This document shows positions 23,467 to 31,877 of a stretch of 64,000 nt of DNA, piece by piece. Within the stretch, counting starts at the first letter, position 1, and each line of letters opens with the position of its first letter. The notes under the pieces are model-generated. The model was not told where the DNA came from. It searched no databases and worked only from the letters and a program-made list of their open reading frames with translations. Origin of the DNA: Actinokineospora terrae (lineage in GTDB: Bacteria > Actinomycetota > Actinomycetes > Mycobacteriales > Pseudonocardiaceae); contig NZ_FOGI01000012.1 of assembly GCF_900111175.1 (NCBI RefSeq), positions 1 to 64,000 of the forward strand, written 5' to 3'. A program made the position numbers and the translations under genes.

Positions 23467-25845
23467 ATGCGGCGCGCGTTGATCGTGGCCAGTGATGCGT
23501 ACGGGGATCTGGGGTTGCGGGAGCTGCGGGCGCCGAAGCACGACGCCGCGCAGTTGGCGGCGGTGTTGGGGGATCCGGAGATCGGCGGGTTCTCCGTGCG
23601 GACGCTGCACAACGCGGCGGTGGCGGAGACCAACGAGGCGATCGAGGACTTCTTCGCCGATCGGGCGCCGGACGAGCTGCTGCTGCTGTACTTCTCCGGG
23701 CACGGGGTGAAGGACGAGACCGGGGACCTGTACTTCGCGACCGCGGGGACCAAGTTGAACCGGCTCGCGGCGACCGCGGTGGCAGCGGACTTCGTGCGGC
23801 AGCGGATGAACCGGACGCGGGCGCGGCGGGTCGTGTTGTTGTTGGACTGCTGCTACGCGGGGGCGTTCGGGCGGGGCATGGTCGCGCGGGCGGGGACCGC
23901 GGTGGCGTTGGAGGAGCAGTTCCAGGGGCGCGGGCGGGCTGTGATCACGGCGTCGAGTGCGGTGGAGTACGCGTTCGAGGGCCAAGAGGTGACCGATAGC
24001 GCTACCGGTGGGCCGTCGGTGTTCACGTCCGCGCTCGTCGAGGGGTTGCGCAGCGGGGACGCGGACCGCGACCAGGACGGGCTGGTAGGGCTGGATGAGC
24101 TCTATGAGTACGTGTACGACCGGGTGCGCGCGTCTACGTCCAACCAGACACCGGGCAAGTGGGTCTTCGACCTCCAGGGTGACCTCTACATCGCGCGGCG
24201 CGGGCGGCCGGTGACCGTGCCGTCAGAGCTACCGCTGGAGTTACGGGAGGCGATCAGCCACCCGAACCGGTTGGTGCGGGTGGGCGCGGTCGACGACCTC
24301 ACCCGTCTGCTGACCGGCGGCCACGAGGGCCTGGCCCTGGCCGCCCGGCTGGCCCTGGAGGCCCTGTCCGACGACGACAGCCGCTCCGTGGCCGCCGCCG
24401 CGACGAGCACCCTGGCGGCGAACCGACCGCCACTGCCGCCACCAGTGCGGCCGGAGCCCGCGCGACCGGACCCGGTGGCCTCCGTGCCATCGCCCGCCGC
24501 CCAGTCAGAACCCGATCACCCACAACCCACCCGGCCAGGCGCCCACCCGCAGTCCACCAAACCGGAACCCGCCCAGCCGCGATCCACCCAGCCAGAACCT
24601 GATCACCCACAATCCACCCGACCTGGATACGCCCGGCCACAGTCCACCCAATCTGGACTCACCCAGCCGCAATCCGCCCAATCCGGATTCGCCCGACCAC
24701 AGTCCGGCCAGCCGGATGCCGCGCCACCGCCCGCGACCCAGCCGAGCGCCGCCCAGTCGAAGTCCACGCAACCGGAGTCCACCCAACTGGAGTCCGCCCA
24801 GCCGCAGCCGGCCCGGTCCGAGCTCGGCACACCCGCCCAGCCTGAGCCCGACCGACCAGGCCCGGCCCGGTCGAAGCAAGGTCGGCAACGACGCGGCTTG
24901 GCGGAGATCGTCCGGCTGAAGCTGGCCCCGCCGGAGCACGCGAGCGACACGCCGTCCCCCATCACCCAATCGCGCGAGACACCGCGGACGCTGCTGGTGT
25001 GGCGAGCCGTGAGCGCGGTCCTCGCGATCGCGGCCGCGGTGACCCTGGCGGCGACGCCCGGCGATGTCGCGCTGCAGACCACGTACGGCAGCTTCGTGAG
25101 GGGCCCGGTCCTGGTGCCTGCCTCGACTTCCGTGCTCGTGCCCCTCGTCGGGTGGCTGCTGATCGCCGCCTTGGTGGGCCTGGTCGTCGTGCACCGCGGT
25201 CGGCGGGCGATCGCCCTCGGCGCGGCGTTCGGCGCGATCGCGATCATGGCGGCGTTCGCGACCAGGCTGGCGGCCATCGGTGTGATGGGCACGCCCGTCC
25301 GCTTCTACTGCCTCGGGCTGCTCGGGGCGTTCCTCGCGGTCGTGATCGCCAACGCGGTGCGGCGGCGCGGCTGGCTGTGGGAGGTCATCACCGGTGCGGG
25401 GGCGTTGACCGTCGCCACGGTCGCGCTGGCGTTCCCCCGTTACCGGGACGACACGGGGACGGTGGTGCTGATCGGGTTGGCGGTCCTGGTCGGCGCCGCG
25501 GTCACCCACCTGGTGCGGACCGCGCGAGCGGGCAGACCGGTCGCGCGGGACATCACCTTCCACGCCCTCGTGATCGCCATCGCGTGCGTCGGACTCGCCC
25601 TGGACGACGTCGACATGACGATCCGGTTGACGGTGGCCGCCCTCTCGCTGGCCGCCCAGCCGCTGTTCACCGACCGCGGGAGCCTGCTCCCGGCCAGGGC
25701 GGGCCTGGTCGCCACCCTGGTGGTGATGGTCCCGCCCGACGTGGAAGACATCACCCAGACCCTCGTGCTGACCTCGGCGGCTGTCATCGCCGCGGTCGTC
25801 GCGATGTGGCCGGAGCCCGGGAAGACCCGGGCGCGCGCGGTCTGA
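23467..25845 (+). CDS. Membrane-anchored caspase-like peptidase 2, paralogue with long P/Q/S linker
   Basis: About 792 residues, clearly paralogous to the preceding gene over the caspase and helical regions. It has His79 (YFSGHGVKD), Cys129 (LLLDCCYAGAF) and an EF-hand loop at 200-211 (DRDQDGLVGLDE). Residues about 319-477 are a low-complexity Pro/Gln/Ser/Thr linker absent from paralogue 1. About eight membrane helices follow from residue 510. ATG 23467 starts MRRALIVASDAYG, matching the paralogue; GAGAGG and GGTGGGG lie upstream. It starts 22 bases after paralogue 1. The fast divergence of linker and membrane part with a constant protease part suggests a tandem duplication under diversifying pressure. 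Confidence 0.88.
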   Translation: MRRALIVASDAYGDLGLRELRAPKHDAAQLAAVLGDPEIGGFSVRTLHNAAVAETNEAIEDFFADRAPDELLLLYFSGHGVKDETGDLYFATAGTKLNRLAATAVAADFVRQRMNRTRARRVVLLLDCCYAGAFGRGMVARAGTAVALEEQFQGRGRAVITASSAVEYAFEGQEVTDSATGGPSVFTSALVEGLRSGDADRDQDGLVGLDELYEYVYDRVRASTSNQTPGKWVFDLQGDLYIARRGRPVTVPSELPLELREAISHPNRLVRVGAVDDLTRLLTGGHEGLALAARLALEALSDDDSRSVAAAATSTLAANRPPLPPPVRPEPARPDPVASVPSPAAQSEPDHPQPTRPGAHPQSTKPEPAQPRSTQPEPDHPQSTRPGYARPQSTQSGLTQPQSAQSGFARPQSGQPDAAPPPATQPSAAQSKSTQPESTQLESAQPQPARSELGTPAQPEPDRPGPARSKQGRQRRGLAEIVRLKLAPPEHASDTPSPITQSRETPRTLLVWRAVSAVLAIAAAVTLAATPGDVALQTTYGSFVRGPVLVPASTSVLVPLVGWLLIAALVGLVVVHRGRRAIALGAAFGAIAIMAAFATRLAAIGVMGTPVRFYCLGLLGAFLAVVIANAVRRRGWLWEVITGAGALTVATVALAFPRYRDDTGTVVLIGLAVLVGAAVTHLVRTARAGRPVARDITFHALVIAIACVGLALDDVDMTIRLTVAALSLAAQPLFTDRGSLLPARAGLVATLVVMVPPDVEDITQTLVLTSAAVIAAVVAMWPEPGKTRARAV
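24480..24890 (+). repeat. Low-complexity coding repeat of the caspase 2 linker
   Basis: Degenerate 12-18-base units of the type CAGTCCACCCAA and CAGCCGCAATCC encode repeated Q-S-T-Q/P-Q-S-A-Q-P runs. The stretch contains no stop in frame +1. It probably grows and shrinks by slippage or recombination. Confidence 0.7.
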
Positions 25846-25848
25846 CGC

Positions 25849-26514
25849 TCAGGCGACGCCGATGTCGATGACCGGGTGGGCGGCCGGGTCGAGCCAGGTG
25901 AGGATGGTGTCCAGGGTGGGGGCGGCGACGCTGACGCAGCCCGCGGTGGGCTTGTTGGTGCTGACGTGCAGGAAGAACGCCGAGCCCGCGCCGGGGACGG
26001 CCGGGGCGCGGTTGTAGTCCAGGACGACGGCGCGGTCGTAGGCGTAGCCGACCTTGCCCAGGTTCTCGCCCGCGCCCTCGTTGAACGGGCAGGTGCCGGG
26101 GGCGCAGCGGCGCGGGGTGTTGTAGTAGGCGGAGTTCACGTCCGACACCCACCAGTCCCACGTGTCGACCTGCTTGTACGGCAGCCGGGTGCCGTTGGTG
26201 GGCTTGTGGCCGAAGGACTCGGTGAGGGTCCACACGCCCGCGGGGGTCTTGGTGGTGCTCTCGCTGGCCTGGCCGACGCCCGCCTTGCCGACGAAGGCGG
26301 TGACCGGGCCGATCTGGGCGGCCCAGCCGGTGGCGGTGCGGCGCCAGGCGGTCAGGGTGGCGGTGGTGGCCGTCGGCGAGGCCGCGACCACGGTGATCAC
26401 CTGGTCGGCGGTGCCGGTGTAGGGCAGCGGCAGGCCCTGGACCTGCGCGGCGGCCAGCCCCGGTGTCAGCAGCAACAGAAGTCCGGCGAGCAGCACACCC
26501 AGTCGTCCGCGCAT
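25849..26514 (-). CDS. Secreted L,D-transpeptidase (YkuD-type)
   Basis: A 221-residue exported protein. A signal peptide (about 1-24, ending LAAAQ) precedes a YkuD catalytic domain with the motif HVSTNKPTAGCVSV (His183, Cys193). These enzymes make 3-3 cross-links in peptidoglycan outside the membrane; the catalytic Cys attacks the tetrapeptide donor. Several extra cysteines (RRCAPGTCPF) may form a disulfide. The second ATG (26514) is used because AAGGGGAG lies 6 bases upstream and abuts the first ATG. It converges on the caspase 2 gene with only 3 bases between stops. Confidence 0.85.
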   Translation of the reverse strand: MRGRLGVLLAGLLLLLTPGLAAAQVQGLPLPYTGTADQVITVVAASPTATTATLTAWRRTATGWAAQIGPVTAFVGKAGVGQASESTTKTPAGVWTLTESFGHKPTNGTRLPYKQVDTWDWWVSDVNSAYYNTPRRCAPGTCPFNEGAGENLGKVGYAYDRAVVLDYNRAPAVPGAGSAFFLHVSTNKPTAGCVSVAAPTLDTILTWLDPAAHPVIDIGVA

Positions 26515-26697
26515 GAGCATCTCCCCTTGGTCGACCCGCTCGGCACCGATCCACTATGGACCGGGCGGGGTCACCCCCGCGCGCCGAGCCGCCGCCACCC
26601 CCAGTCGGTGACGATCACCGCGCCCAGGTTAGCGACATCCGATCATCCCGGCACTGCGCCGTTCGGGGGCTGTCGGCGGCGCGGGGCCGGTGTGATC

Positions 26698-27474
26698 ATG
26701 GCGCACGTGCCCCGTGTGACCCATGTCGGTGGTCCGACGACGCTGGTGGAGGTCGACGGCTGGCGGTTGCTCACCGACCCCACGTTCGACCCGCCCGGTG
26801 CGCGCTACCGGTTCGGCTGGGGGATCTCGTCGGTGAAGCTGGCAGGCCCCGCGGTCGCCGCGGCGGACTTGCCGCCTATAGACGCGGTACTGCTCACCCA
26901 CGACCACCACGGCGACAACCTTGACGCGGCCGGGCGCGCGCTACTGGCCGAGGTACCTACCGTGCTGACGACTGTGGCCGGTGCTCGCAGGCTCGGTAGC
27001 GCTACCGGGCTGGCACCGTGGTCGGAGGTCGTCTTAGAGGCAGACGGCAAACCACCTCTTCGGGTCACCGCCACCCCTTGCCGCCATGGACCGCCGCTGA
27101 GCCGTCCGGTCGTAGGCGAGGTCACCGGCTTCGCGCTGCACGCGACCACCGGCGTCACCTGGATCACCGGCGACACGGTGCTGTACCCGGCACTCCGCGA
27201 GGTCGCCACCCGCCTGACCATCGACACCACCGTCCTGCACTTGGGCGCCGTCCAATTCCCCCTGACCGGCCCGCTGCGCTACACCATGACCGGCGCCGAC
27301 GCCGTCGAACTGCTCTCCCTCGTCCGCCCCCGCGCCGTGGTCCCGGTGCACTACGAGGGCTGGGCCCACTTCCACGAGGGCCGCGCGGCCGTCGAGAAGG
27401 CCCTGGCCTCGGCACCCGCGGACGTGCGCGACCTGTTCCACTGGCTGACCCCTGGCGAACCCACGGAGGTCTGA
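26698..27474 (+). CDS. Metallo-beta-lactamase-fold hydrolase (UlaG-like)
   Basis: A 258-residue MBL-fold hydrolase with THDHHGDNLD (67-76) as the main metal motif, TPCRHGPP and ITGDTVLY as further ligands, and VPVHYEGWAHF near the C terminus. It resembles the lactonase/phosphodiesterase branch that includes UlaG and NAPE-PLD-like proteins. The substrate is not evident. ATG 26698 is chosen by conservation of the MAHVPRVTHVGGPTTL start; no strong ribosome site is seen. Its stop is 1 base from the GTG of the SET-domain gene. Confidence 0.82.
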   Translation: MAHVPRVTHVGGPTTLVEVDGWRLLTDPTFDPPGARYRFGWGISSVKLAGPAVAAADLPPIDAVLLTHDHHGDNLDAAGRALLAEVPTVLTTVAGARRLGSATGLAPWSEVVLEADGKPPLRVTATPCRHGPPLSRPVVGEVTGFALHATTGVTWITGDTVLYPALREVATRLTIDTTVLHLGAVQFPLTGPLRYTMTGADAVELLSLVRPRAVVPVHYEGWAHFHEGRAAVEKALASAPADVRDLFHWLTPGEPTEV

Positions 27475-27475
27475 C

Positions 27476-27958
27476 GTGGACGACCGCAGCTGGCTGCACC
27501 CGGACGTCGAGGTCGCCCCGTCACCGGTGGCCGGGCTCGGCCTGTTCGCGACCGCGCCGATCCCGGCGGGCACCGTGGTCGAACGCCTGGGCGGCGAGGT
27601 CATCGACGACGCCCGACTGGCCGCGCTGACCCCGCCGTACAGCAGCCTGACCGTCGCCGAGGGCACGCACCTGCTGATCGACCCCGACCACCCGGTCCGC
27701 TACGGCAACCACTCCTGCGACCCCAACCTGTGGCACACCGACGCGACCACCATCACCACCCGCCGCGACATCCCCCTCGGCGCGGAACTGCTCATCGACT
27801 ACGCCACCCACACCGGCCAGGAAACCTGGCGGATGCACTGCACCTGCCCCTCCCCCCTGTGCCGCCGCGAAATCACCGGCACCGACTGGCGCTCCCCAAC
27901 CCTGCGCACCCGCTACAGCGGCCACTGGAGCCCGGTACTGCTCGCCCGCTTCCGCTGA
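27476..27958 (+). CDS. Bacterial SET-domain protein
   Basis: A 160-residue protein that is almost entirely a SET domain. GLFATAPIPAGTVVERLGG lies at the start, the cofactor motif NHSCDPN at 78-84, ELLIDY with the catalytic-type Tyr109, and a post-SET zinc knot HCTCPSPLCR (122-129). SET enzymes transfer methyl from SAM to protein lysines. In bacteria their targets are mostly unknown. GTG 27476 follows the MBL gene stop by 1 base, so the two are coupled. All SET hallmarks are intact, so activity is likely. Confidence 0.87.
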   Translation: MDDRSWLHPDVEVAPSPVAGLGLFATAPIPAGTVVERLGGEVIDDARLAALTPPYSSLTVAEGTHLLIDPDHPVRYGNHSCDPNLWHTDATTITTRRDIPLGAELLIDYATHTGQETWRMHCTCPSPLCRREITGTDWRSPTLRTRYSGHWSPVLLARFR

Positions 27959-27997
27959 GAACCACCGATCCGGCCCCGATCGGCACGACGCCGACGC

Positions 27998-28024
27998 GAA
28001 TGGGATCACCGGGTGATCCCATTC
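27998..28024. terminator. 27-base perfect palindrome between convergent genes
   Basis: GAATGGGATCACC-g-GGTGATCCCATTC, 13-bp arms around one base. It lies 40 bases after the SET gene stop and before the convergent XRE gene end, so it may be a bidirectional terminator. A protein-binding site is the alternative. Confidence 0.55.
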
Positions 28025-28153
28025 CTGCGCGATCTCCTTCAGCCTTGCCGGCTATTTCGCCGAGGTGAACGCGTCGGACTCCACATGGGAGGCCGTCACG
28101 GGTCCATCCAATGTGGACATTCGCGCGACGCGATGGCTGCCACCCGCTTCGGG

Positions 28154-29011
28154 TCAGGGCTCCAGAAGCCGTAACTGGTCCGCGATGAGTTCGCCCGACT
28201 CGCGCTCCCCTAGTGCTACCGCCTCCAATGCGTCCCACTTGGCGTCGTAGGCGGTGAGGACCTCGGCGTCGTCGTCGGTGAAGAAGTCGCGGTCGGCTTG
28301 TTCCTGGTAGAGCACTGTCTCGGTCCGGCCCTGGGGGTCGGCGACGTCGATGAGGATGAACGAGCCTTCCAGGCCGTAGTGCCAACCTGCGCTGAACGGG
28401 ACTACACGCACGCTCATGTGGGGCTCGGTCGCGGCCTGCACTAGCCGCTGTAGTTGTTCGCGCATGACCTCGGGGCCGCCGACGAGCCTGCGGATGGCGC
28501 TCTCGTCGATCACCATCGCGGCCTCGGGGCGGTCGGTGCCCCACAGCCGCCGTTGGCGCTCTACGCGTGCCTCGATCGCTTGGCCCAGCCTCGGTTCGGC
28601 GAAGTACGGCGTGAGCTGTTCCCTGGCGTAAGCGCGCGTTTGCAGCGGACCGGGGATGTGCAGCGGGTTGACCTGCCTGATGGAGGTCGCGATCGACTCG
28701 TAGCCGAACAACCTGGTCACCTGTGTGGAGAGCACGTCGCGGAAGGCCGCGTACCAGGACTTCTCACGGCCCGCGCGGGCCTCGGCGAGGTACGACTCCT
28801 GTTCGGCGCCGGTGCCGTAGTGCGCCAGCAGCGACCGTAGGTCTGTCGTCGACACCCCGTGCGTGCCCGCCTCTATCCGCTGGAGCTTCGACAGCGACCA
28901 CTCCAGTGCGGCGACGACCTCCTGCTGGGTGCGGCCGAGCCGCTCGCGCTCGCGCCTGAGCCGCCTGCCGAGGAGTTTGCGGCTGACCCACGGATCCGGT
29001 TCTCGACCCAC
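28154..29011 (-). CDS. XRE-family regulator with DUF5753 domain
   Basis: A 285-residue actinobacterial regulator. The N-terminal helix-turn-helix covers about 12-68 (RLGRTQQEVVAALEWSLSKLQRIEAG), and the C-terminal DUF5753 region includes NPLHIPGPLQTRAYAREQLTPYF and EGSFILIDV. GTG 29011 is preceded by GGGGG at about 5 bases; a longer in-frame extension upstream is not conserved in this family. The small DUF397 gene that often follows such regulators is not seen. A 19-base palindrome 56 bases upstream may be its own operator. Confidence 0.85.
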   Translation of the reverse strand: MGREPDPWVSRKLLGRRLRRERERLGRTQQEVVAALEWSLSKLQRIEAGTHGVSTTDLRSLLAHYGTGAEQESYLAEARAGREKSWYAAFRDVLSTQVTRLFGYESIATSIRQVNPLHIPGPLQTRAYAREQLTPYFAEPRLGQAIEARVERQRRLWGTDRPEAAMVIDESAIRRLVGGPEVMREQLQRLVQAATEPHMSVRVVPFSAGWHYGLEGSFILIDVADPQGRTETVLYQEQADRDFFTDDDAEVLTAYDAKWDALEAVALGERESGELIADQLRLLEP

Positions 29012-29066
29012 TGTGCCCCCTGAGGTATTCACCCGATGCGGTGAGAGCAACACCCGTGACGCCATC

Positions 29067-29085
29067 ACTGTGAAGCCTTCACAGT
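29067..29085. promoter_or_regulatory. Palindromic candidate operator upstream of XRE gene
   Basis: ACTGTGAAG-c-CTTCACAGT, 9-bp perfect arms around one base, 56 bases upstream of the XRE start. Position and symmetry suggest autoregulation. Confidence 0.5.
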
Positions 29086-29483
29086 CCCGATCCTGGGAAG
29101 GTACCACCGTGTCCGGGGTGTGCGCCGAACACGACCGTGGCTTTGTCACTCGACCGTTGCGCTCTTCTCCACCCATGGTGACATTTGCGCGCCGCCGATT
29201 CCGGCCCACCCGGGCAGCGGATTCCGGAACCCCGCGGATCCGGGACAATCGACCCGCCTCCGCCCGGGAGGCCATTGCGAGGTGATTTCGGTGCAGGTCC
29301 CGACTTCCGTCCAGTGGCGGATTGGCAGCCGCTGCGAATCGGGCGGGTGTGTCGCGGTGAGTCCGATCGGCGTGCGGGACACGAAGAACCCGGGGCAGCG
29401 GCTGGACCTTTCCGCACCATCGCTGTCGCGGCTGGTCGCGTTCGCGCGGACGGCACCGGGAATCCCCGCGCGGTAGGCGGGGA
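29086..29483. other. Non-coding stretch between XRE and LuxR genes
   Basis: About 400 bases upstream of the XRE gene. Open frames on both strands overlap each other and show no recognisable protein. Nothing further is supported. Confidence 0.35.
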
Positions 29484-30509
29484 TCAGGGCCAGCGGGGTT
29501 CGGAGCCTCGGGTGAGCCGGTTGAGGTCGCCCACACCGTCGGGGTTGGGTCGGATGATGCCCGCGCGGGCGGCCACCCCGGCGGCCTCGCCCCGGGACTG
29601 GCAGTCGAGCTTGCCGAGCAGCCGCTCGACGTAGGTCTCCACGGTGCGGCGGCTGACGACCAGCCCCTCGGCGATGGCCTGGTTGCTCAGACCGGCGACG
29701 ATGCCGGTCGCCACGTCGATCTCGCGGGCGGTGAGGCCCATGGCGTTGGCGTAGGGGGCGGTGGCGAGGATGACGCCGGTGCGGGAGCCCTCGGTGACGC
29801 GCAGCAGGCGGACCCGGTACCAGCCCTCGGGCCCGGGCCAGAGGAACGCGACGGTGCCGACCCCGAGTTCCCCGAACGCGGCGCCGATGGCCTGGACCTT
29901 GGGGTCGTCGGCGAGCGGGGACGGCTGCCGGTCGGCCAGCGGCAGCGGCGTGCCACCGGGGACCAGTCGGCTGGCGGTCCACTCGGGGCCGAACCAGGCC
30001 TCGAACCGCGGCGAGCGCAACGGGTCGACGCGCCGGGCGAAGGCGGTCTCCAGCTCGTTGACGAACGAGCGGGTCCGCTCCCCGAAGGACGCCTGGACCG
30101 AGGCGTTGATGTGCAGGATGCCCACCACCCGCTGCTGCCCGAGGCGCAGCGCGGCCGACAGCCCGTCCTCCAGTCCCGCGGGCCGCAGGTTCTCCTGGTA
30201 GTGCGGCGAGTCCCGGAAGTTGTGCGGCGCGTCGTCCATCAGCAGCGGGACGGCGGAGTCGAAGAGCTGGCCGCCCCAGCGGGTGCGCGGCAACTCGTGC
30301 GCGAGGTCCTGGGAGATGGTCCGCGAGTACCCGCGCTCGGCGAGGATGACGAACCCGCGGGCCACCGGATCCCACCCGGTCACCTGCGCCGCGCACACGT
30401 CCGGCACGGCCCCGGTGATCGCGTCGAACACCTCGTCCCACTCCACCTCGGCCCCACTGCCCAACGCCGCCCCGATCCGCACCGCCGACGCCACCATCGT
30501 GGGGTCCAT
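29484..30509 (-). CDS. LuxR-type regulator with GAF-like sensor region
   Basis: A 341-residue transcription factor. Residues about 20-165 resemble a GAF-type sensory fold (VGILHINASVQASFGERTRSF). The C-terminal LuxR/FixJ helix-turn-helix covers about 270-330 (LTAREIDVATGIVAGLSNQ, AIAEGLVVSRRTVETYVERLL). No receiver domain is present, so it is not a classic response regulator. It lies 367 bases downstream of the esterase gene on the same strand as the amide/amine genes and could control them. ATG 30509 follows GGAGGGCGGCGAG. Confidence 0.85.
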   Translation of the reverse strand: MDPTMVASAVRIGAALGSGAEVEWDEVFDAITGAVPDVCAAQVTGWDPVARGFVILAERGYSRTISQDLAHELPRTRWGGQLFDSAVPLLMDDAPHNFRDSPHYQENLRPAGLEDGLSAALRLGQQRVVGILHINASVQASFGERTRSFVNELETAFARRVDPLRSPRFEAWFGPEWTASRLVPGGTPLPLADRQPSPLADDPKVQAIGAAFGELGVGTVAFLWPGPEGWYRVRLLRVTEGSRTGVILATAPYANAMGLTAREIDVATGIVAGLSNQAIAEGLVVSRRTVETYVERLLGKLDCQSRGEAAGVAARAGIIRPNPDGVGDLNRLTRGSEPRWP

Positions 30510-30711
30510 CTCGCCGCCCTCCGCCGCAACGCCAGTTACAGAAATTTACGGTCTTTGGGCCGAACGGGGCAATACCACAACACCGAGTGACGCGCTTATC
30601 GACACAAAGTCGACCCTGTGTTGCCGCTGCGTGCCTGCTTCACCACTTTCGGTGAGTTGGCGGGGCTGTGGTTGGGGCCTGGGGTGGGGGGCAAGGGGCA
30701 GCGGGCTGGGG

Positions 30712-30846
30712 TTAGCGGGTTCGGTAGTGGGCGTAGATCAGGCCGCTGGCGAAAGGGGGGCGTCCGCGCCCCTGCCGGAGGCCGCCCGCCGTGGCCTCGG
30801 CGTAGCCGTCCAGTGAGGTGATCATCGAGTAGATGAGCCGTGCCAC
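30712..30846 (-). pseudogene. Remnant of a RibD-C/dihydrofolate-reductase-like gene with internal deletion
   Basis: The minus strand from GTG 30846 encodes only 44 residues. The first 15 (VARLIYSMITSLDGY) match the conserved start of RibD-C/DHFR-family proteins. The last ones (FASGLIYAHYRTR then TAA) look like the typical FGSGVVYLRYR end of the same family. The roughly 150 residues expected between are missing, with a Gly/Arg-rich bridge in their place. This is best explained by a deletion. The match is from memory of the family. Confidence 0.5.
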
Positions 30847-30875
30847 GCGCGTCCTCCCGGGTCAGGCCCGAGATC

Positions 30876-31877
30876 CTAGGAGCCGGTGCCGGGCCTGGGC
30901 AGGAGCGGGACGTCGAACGAACCGGGGAGGGTGCCGAGGTCCAGGTCCCGGGTGAACGCCGAGCGCAGGGAGTTGATGGCGCGTTGGTGGGCCAGGGGGG
31001 CGATGGTGAGGCGGTCGGCGAGCAGGGCGAAGAAGCCGTGGATCTGGCCGTGGTAGCGGACCAGCTCGGTGGGCACGCCCGCGTCCATCAACCGGTGCGC
31101 GTACTCCTCGCCCTCGTCGCGCAACGGGTCGTACTCGGCGGTCATGACAAGAGCCGCGGGTAGGCCTGACAGGTCGGCCGCGAGTGGGGTGAGGTACGGG
31201 TCGCTTAAGTCGGCTGCGGCGCGGGGGTACTGGGTGAAGAACCACTCCATGGCCTCGCGGGTCAGGAAGTGGTCGGTGGCGTAGTCGACGTAAGAGGGGC
31301 GGTCGCTCGGTGGGGCGATCACGGGGCAAGCCAGGACCTGCAACAGGGGCAGCCTGCCGCCGCGGTCGCGGGTCATCAGGCAGGCGACGGTAGCCAGGTT
31401 GGCGCCGGTGCTCTCCCCCGCCACGGCGAGCCGCAGGGTGTCGATGCCCAGCTCGTCGCCCTTCTCCGTGACCCAGGTGAGGGCCGCGTGGGCGTCGTCG
31501 GCCGCGGCGGGGAACCGGTCCTCGGGCGCGAGCCGGTACTCGACCGACACCACGACCGTCTCCGCCTCCCGGCACAACCGGCGGCAGGTGGCCTCGTTCT
31601 CGACGAACGAGCCGAGCACCCACCCCCCGCCGTGGAACCACACGAGCCCGGGGAACGGCCCCTCACCGGTGGGCTCGTACACCCGCACGCGCAGGTCGCC
31701 GCCTGGTCCGGGGATGGTGCGTTCGTAGACGCGGCCGACCGGTTCCAGGTCGTCGGGGACCTGCCAGCTCTCGGCGAACGCGGCCCGCATGTCGGCCGGG
31801 GACACCCCCACCGGGATGAGCCCGCCCGCGGCGTCGGTGGCCTCGATGACGGCCTTGGCCTCGGGGTGCACTGGCAT
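30876..31877 (-). CDS. HSL-family alpha/beta-hydrolase (carboxylesterase)
   Basis: A 333-residue hormone-sensitive-lipase-type esterase. It has oxyanion motif WFHGGGWVLGS near residue 80, nucleophile elbow AGESTGANLA near 155 (GESTG in place of GDSAG), catalytic Asp in EYDPLRDEG and His in HGQIHGFF. It hydrolyses small acyl esters. The ATG directly follows the TAG of the dimethylformamidase-like gene (TAGATG), so the two are coupled. The HSL fold can also act on amides or lactones, which would fit its neighbour. It is the last gene of the long operon. Confidence 0.88.
   Translation of the reverse strand: MPVHPEAKAVIEATDAAGGLIPVGVSPADMRAAFAESWQVPDDLEPVGRVYERTIPGPGGDLRVRVYEPTGEGPFPGLVWFHGGGWVLGSFVENEATCRRLCREAETVVVSVEYRLAPEDRFPAAADDAHAALTWVTEKGDELGIDTLRLAVAGESTGANLATVACLMTRDRGGRLPLLQVLACPVIAPPSDRPSYVDYATDHFLTREAMEWFFTQYPRAAADLSDPYLTPLAADLSGLPAALVMTAEYDPLRDEGEEYAHRLMDAGVPTELVRYHGQIHGFFALLADRLTIAPLAHQRAINSLRSAFTRDLDLGTLPGSFDVPLLPRPGTGS

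Noticed and set aside
28065..28250. Small plus-strand open frame as a DUF397 partner of the XRE gene
   Set aside because: No DUF397 motif and it runs into the XRE gene on the opposite strand.
30618..30821. Plus-strand small frame in the G-rich stretch after the LuxR gene
   Set aside because: Low-complexity Gly/Arg product without ribosome site; the minus strand has the RibD-like remnant.
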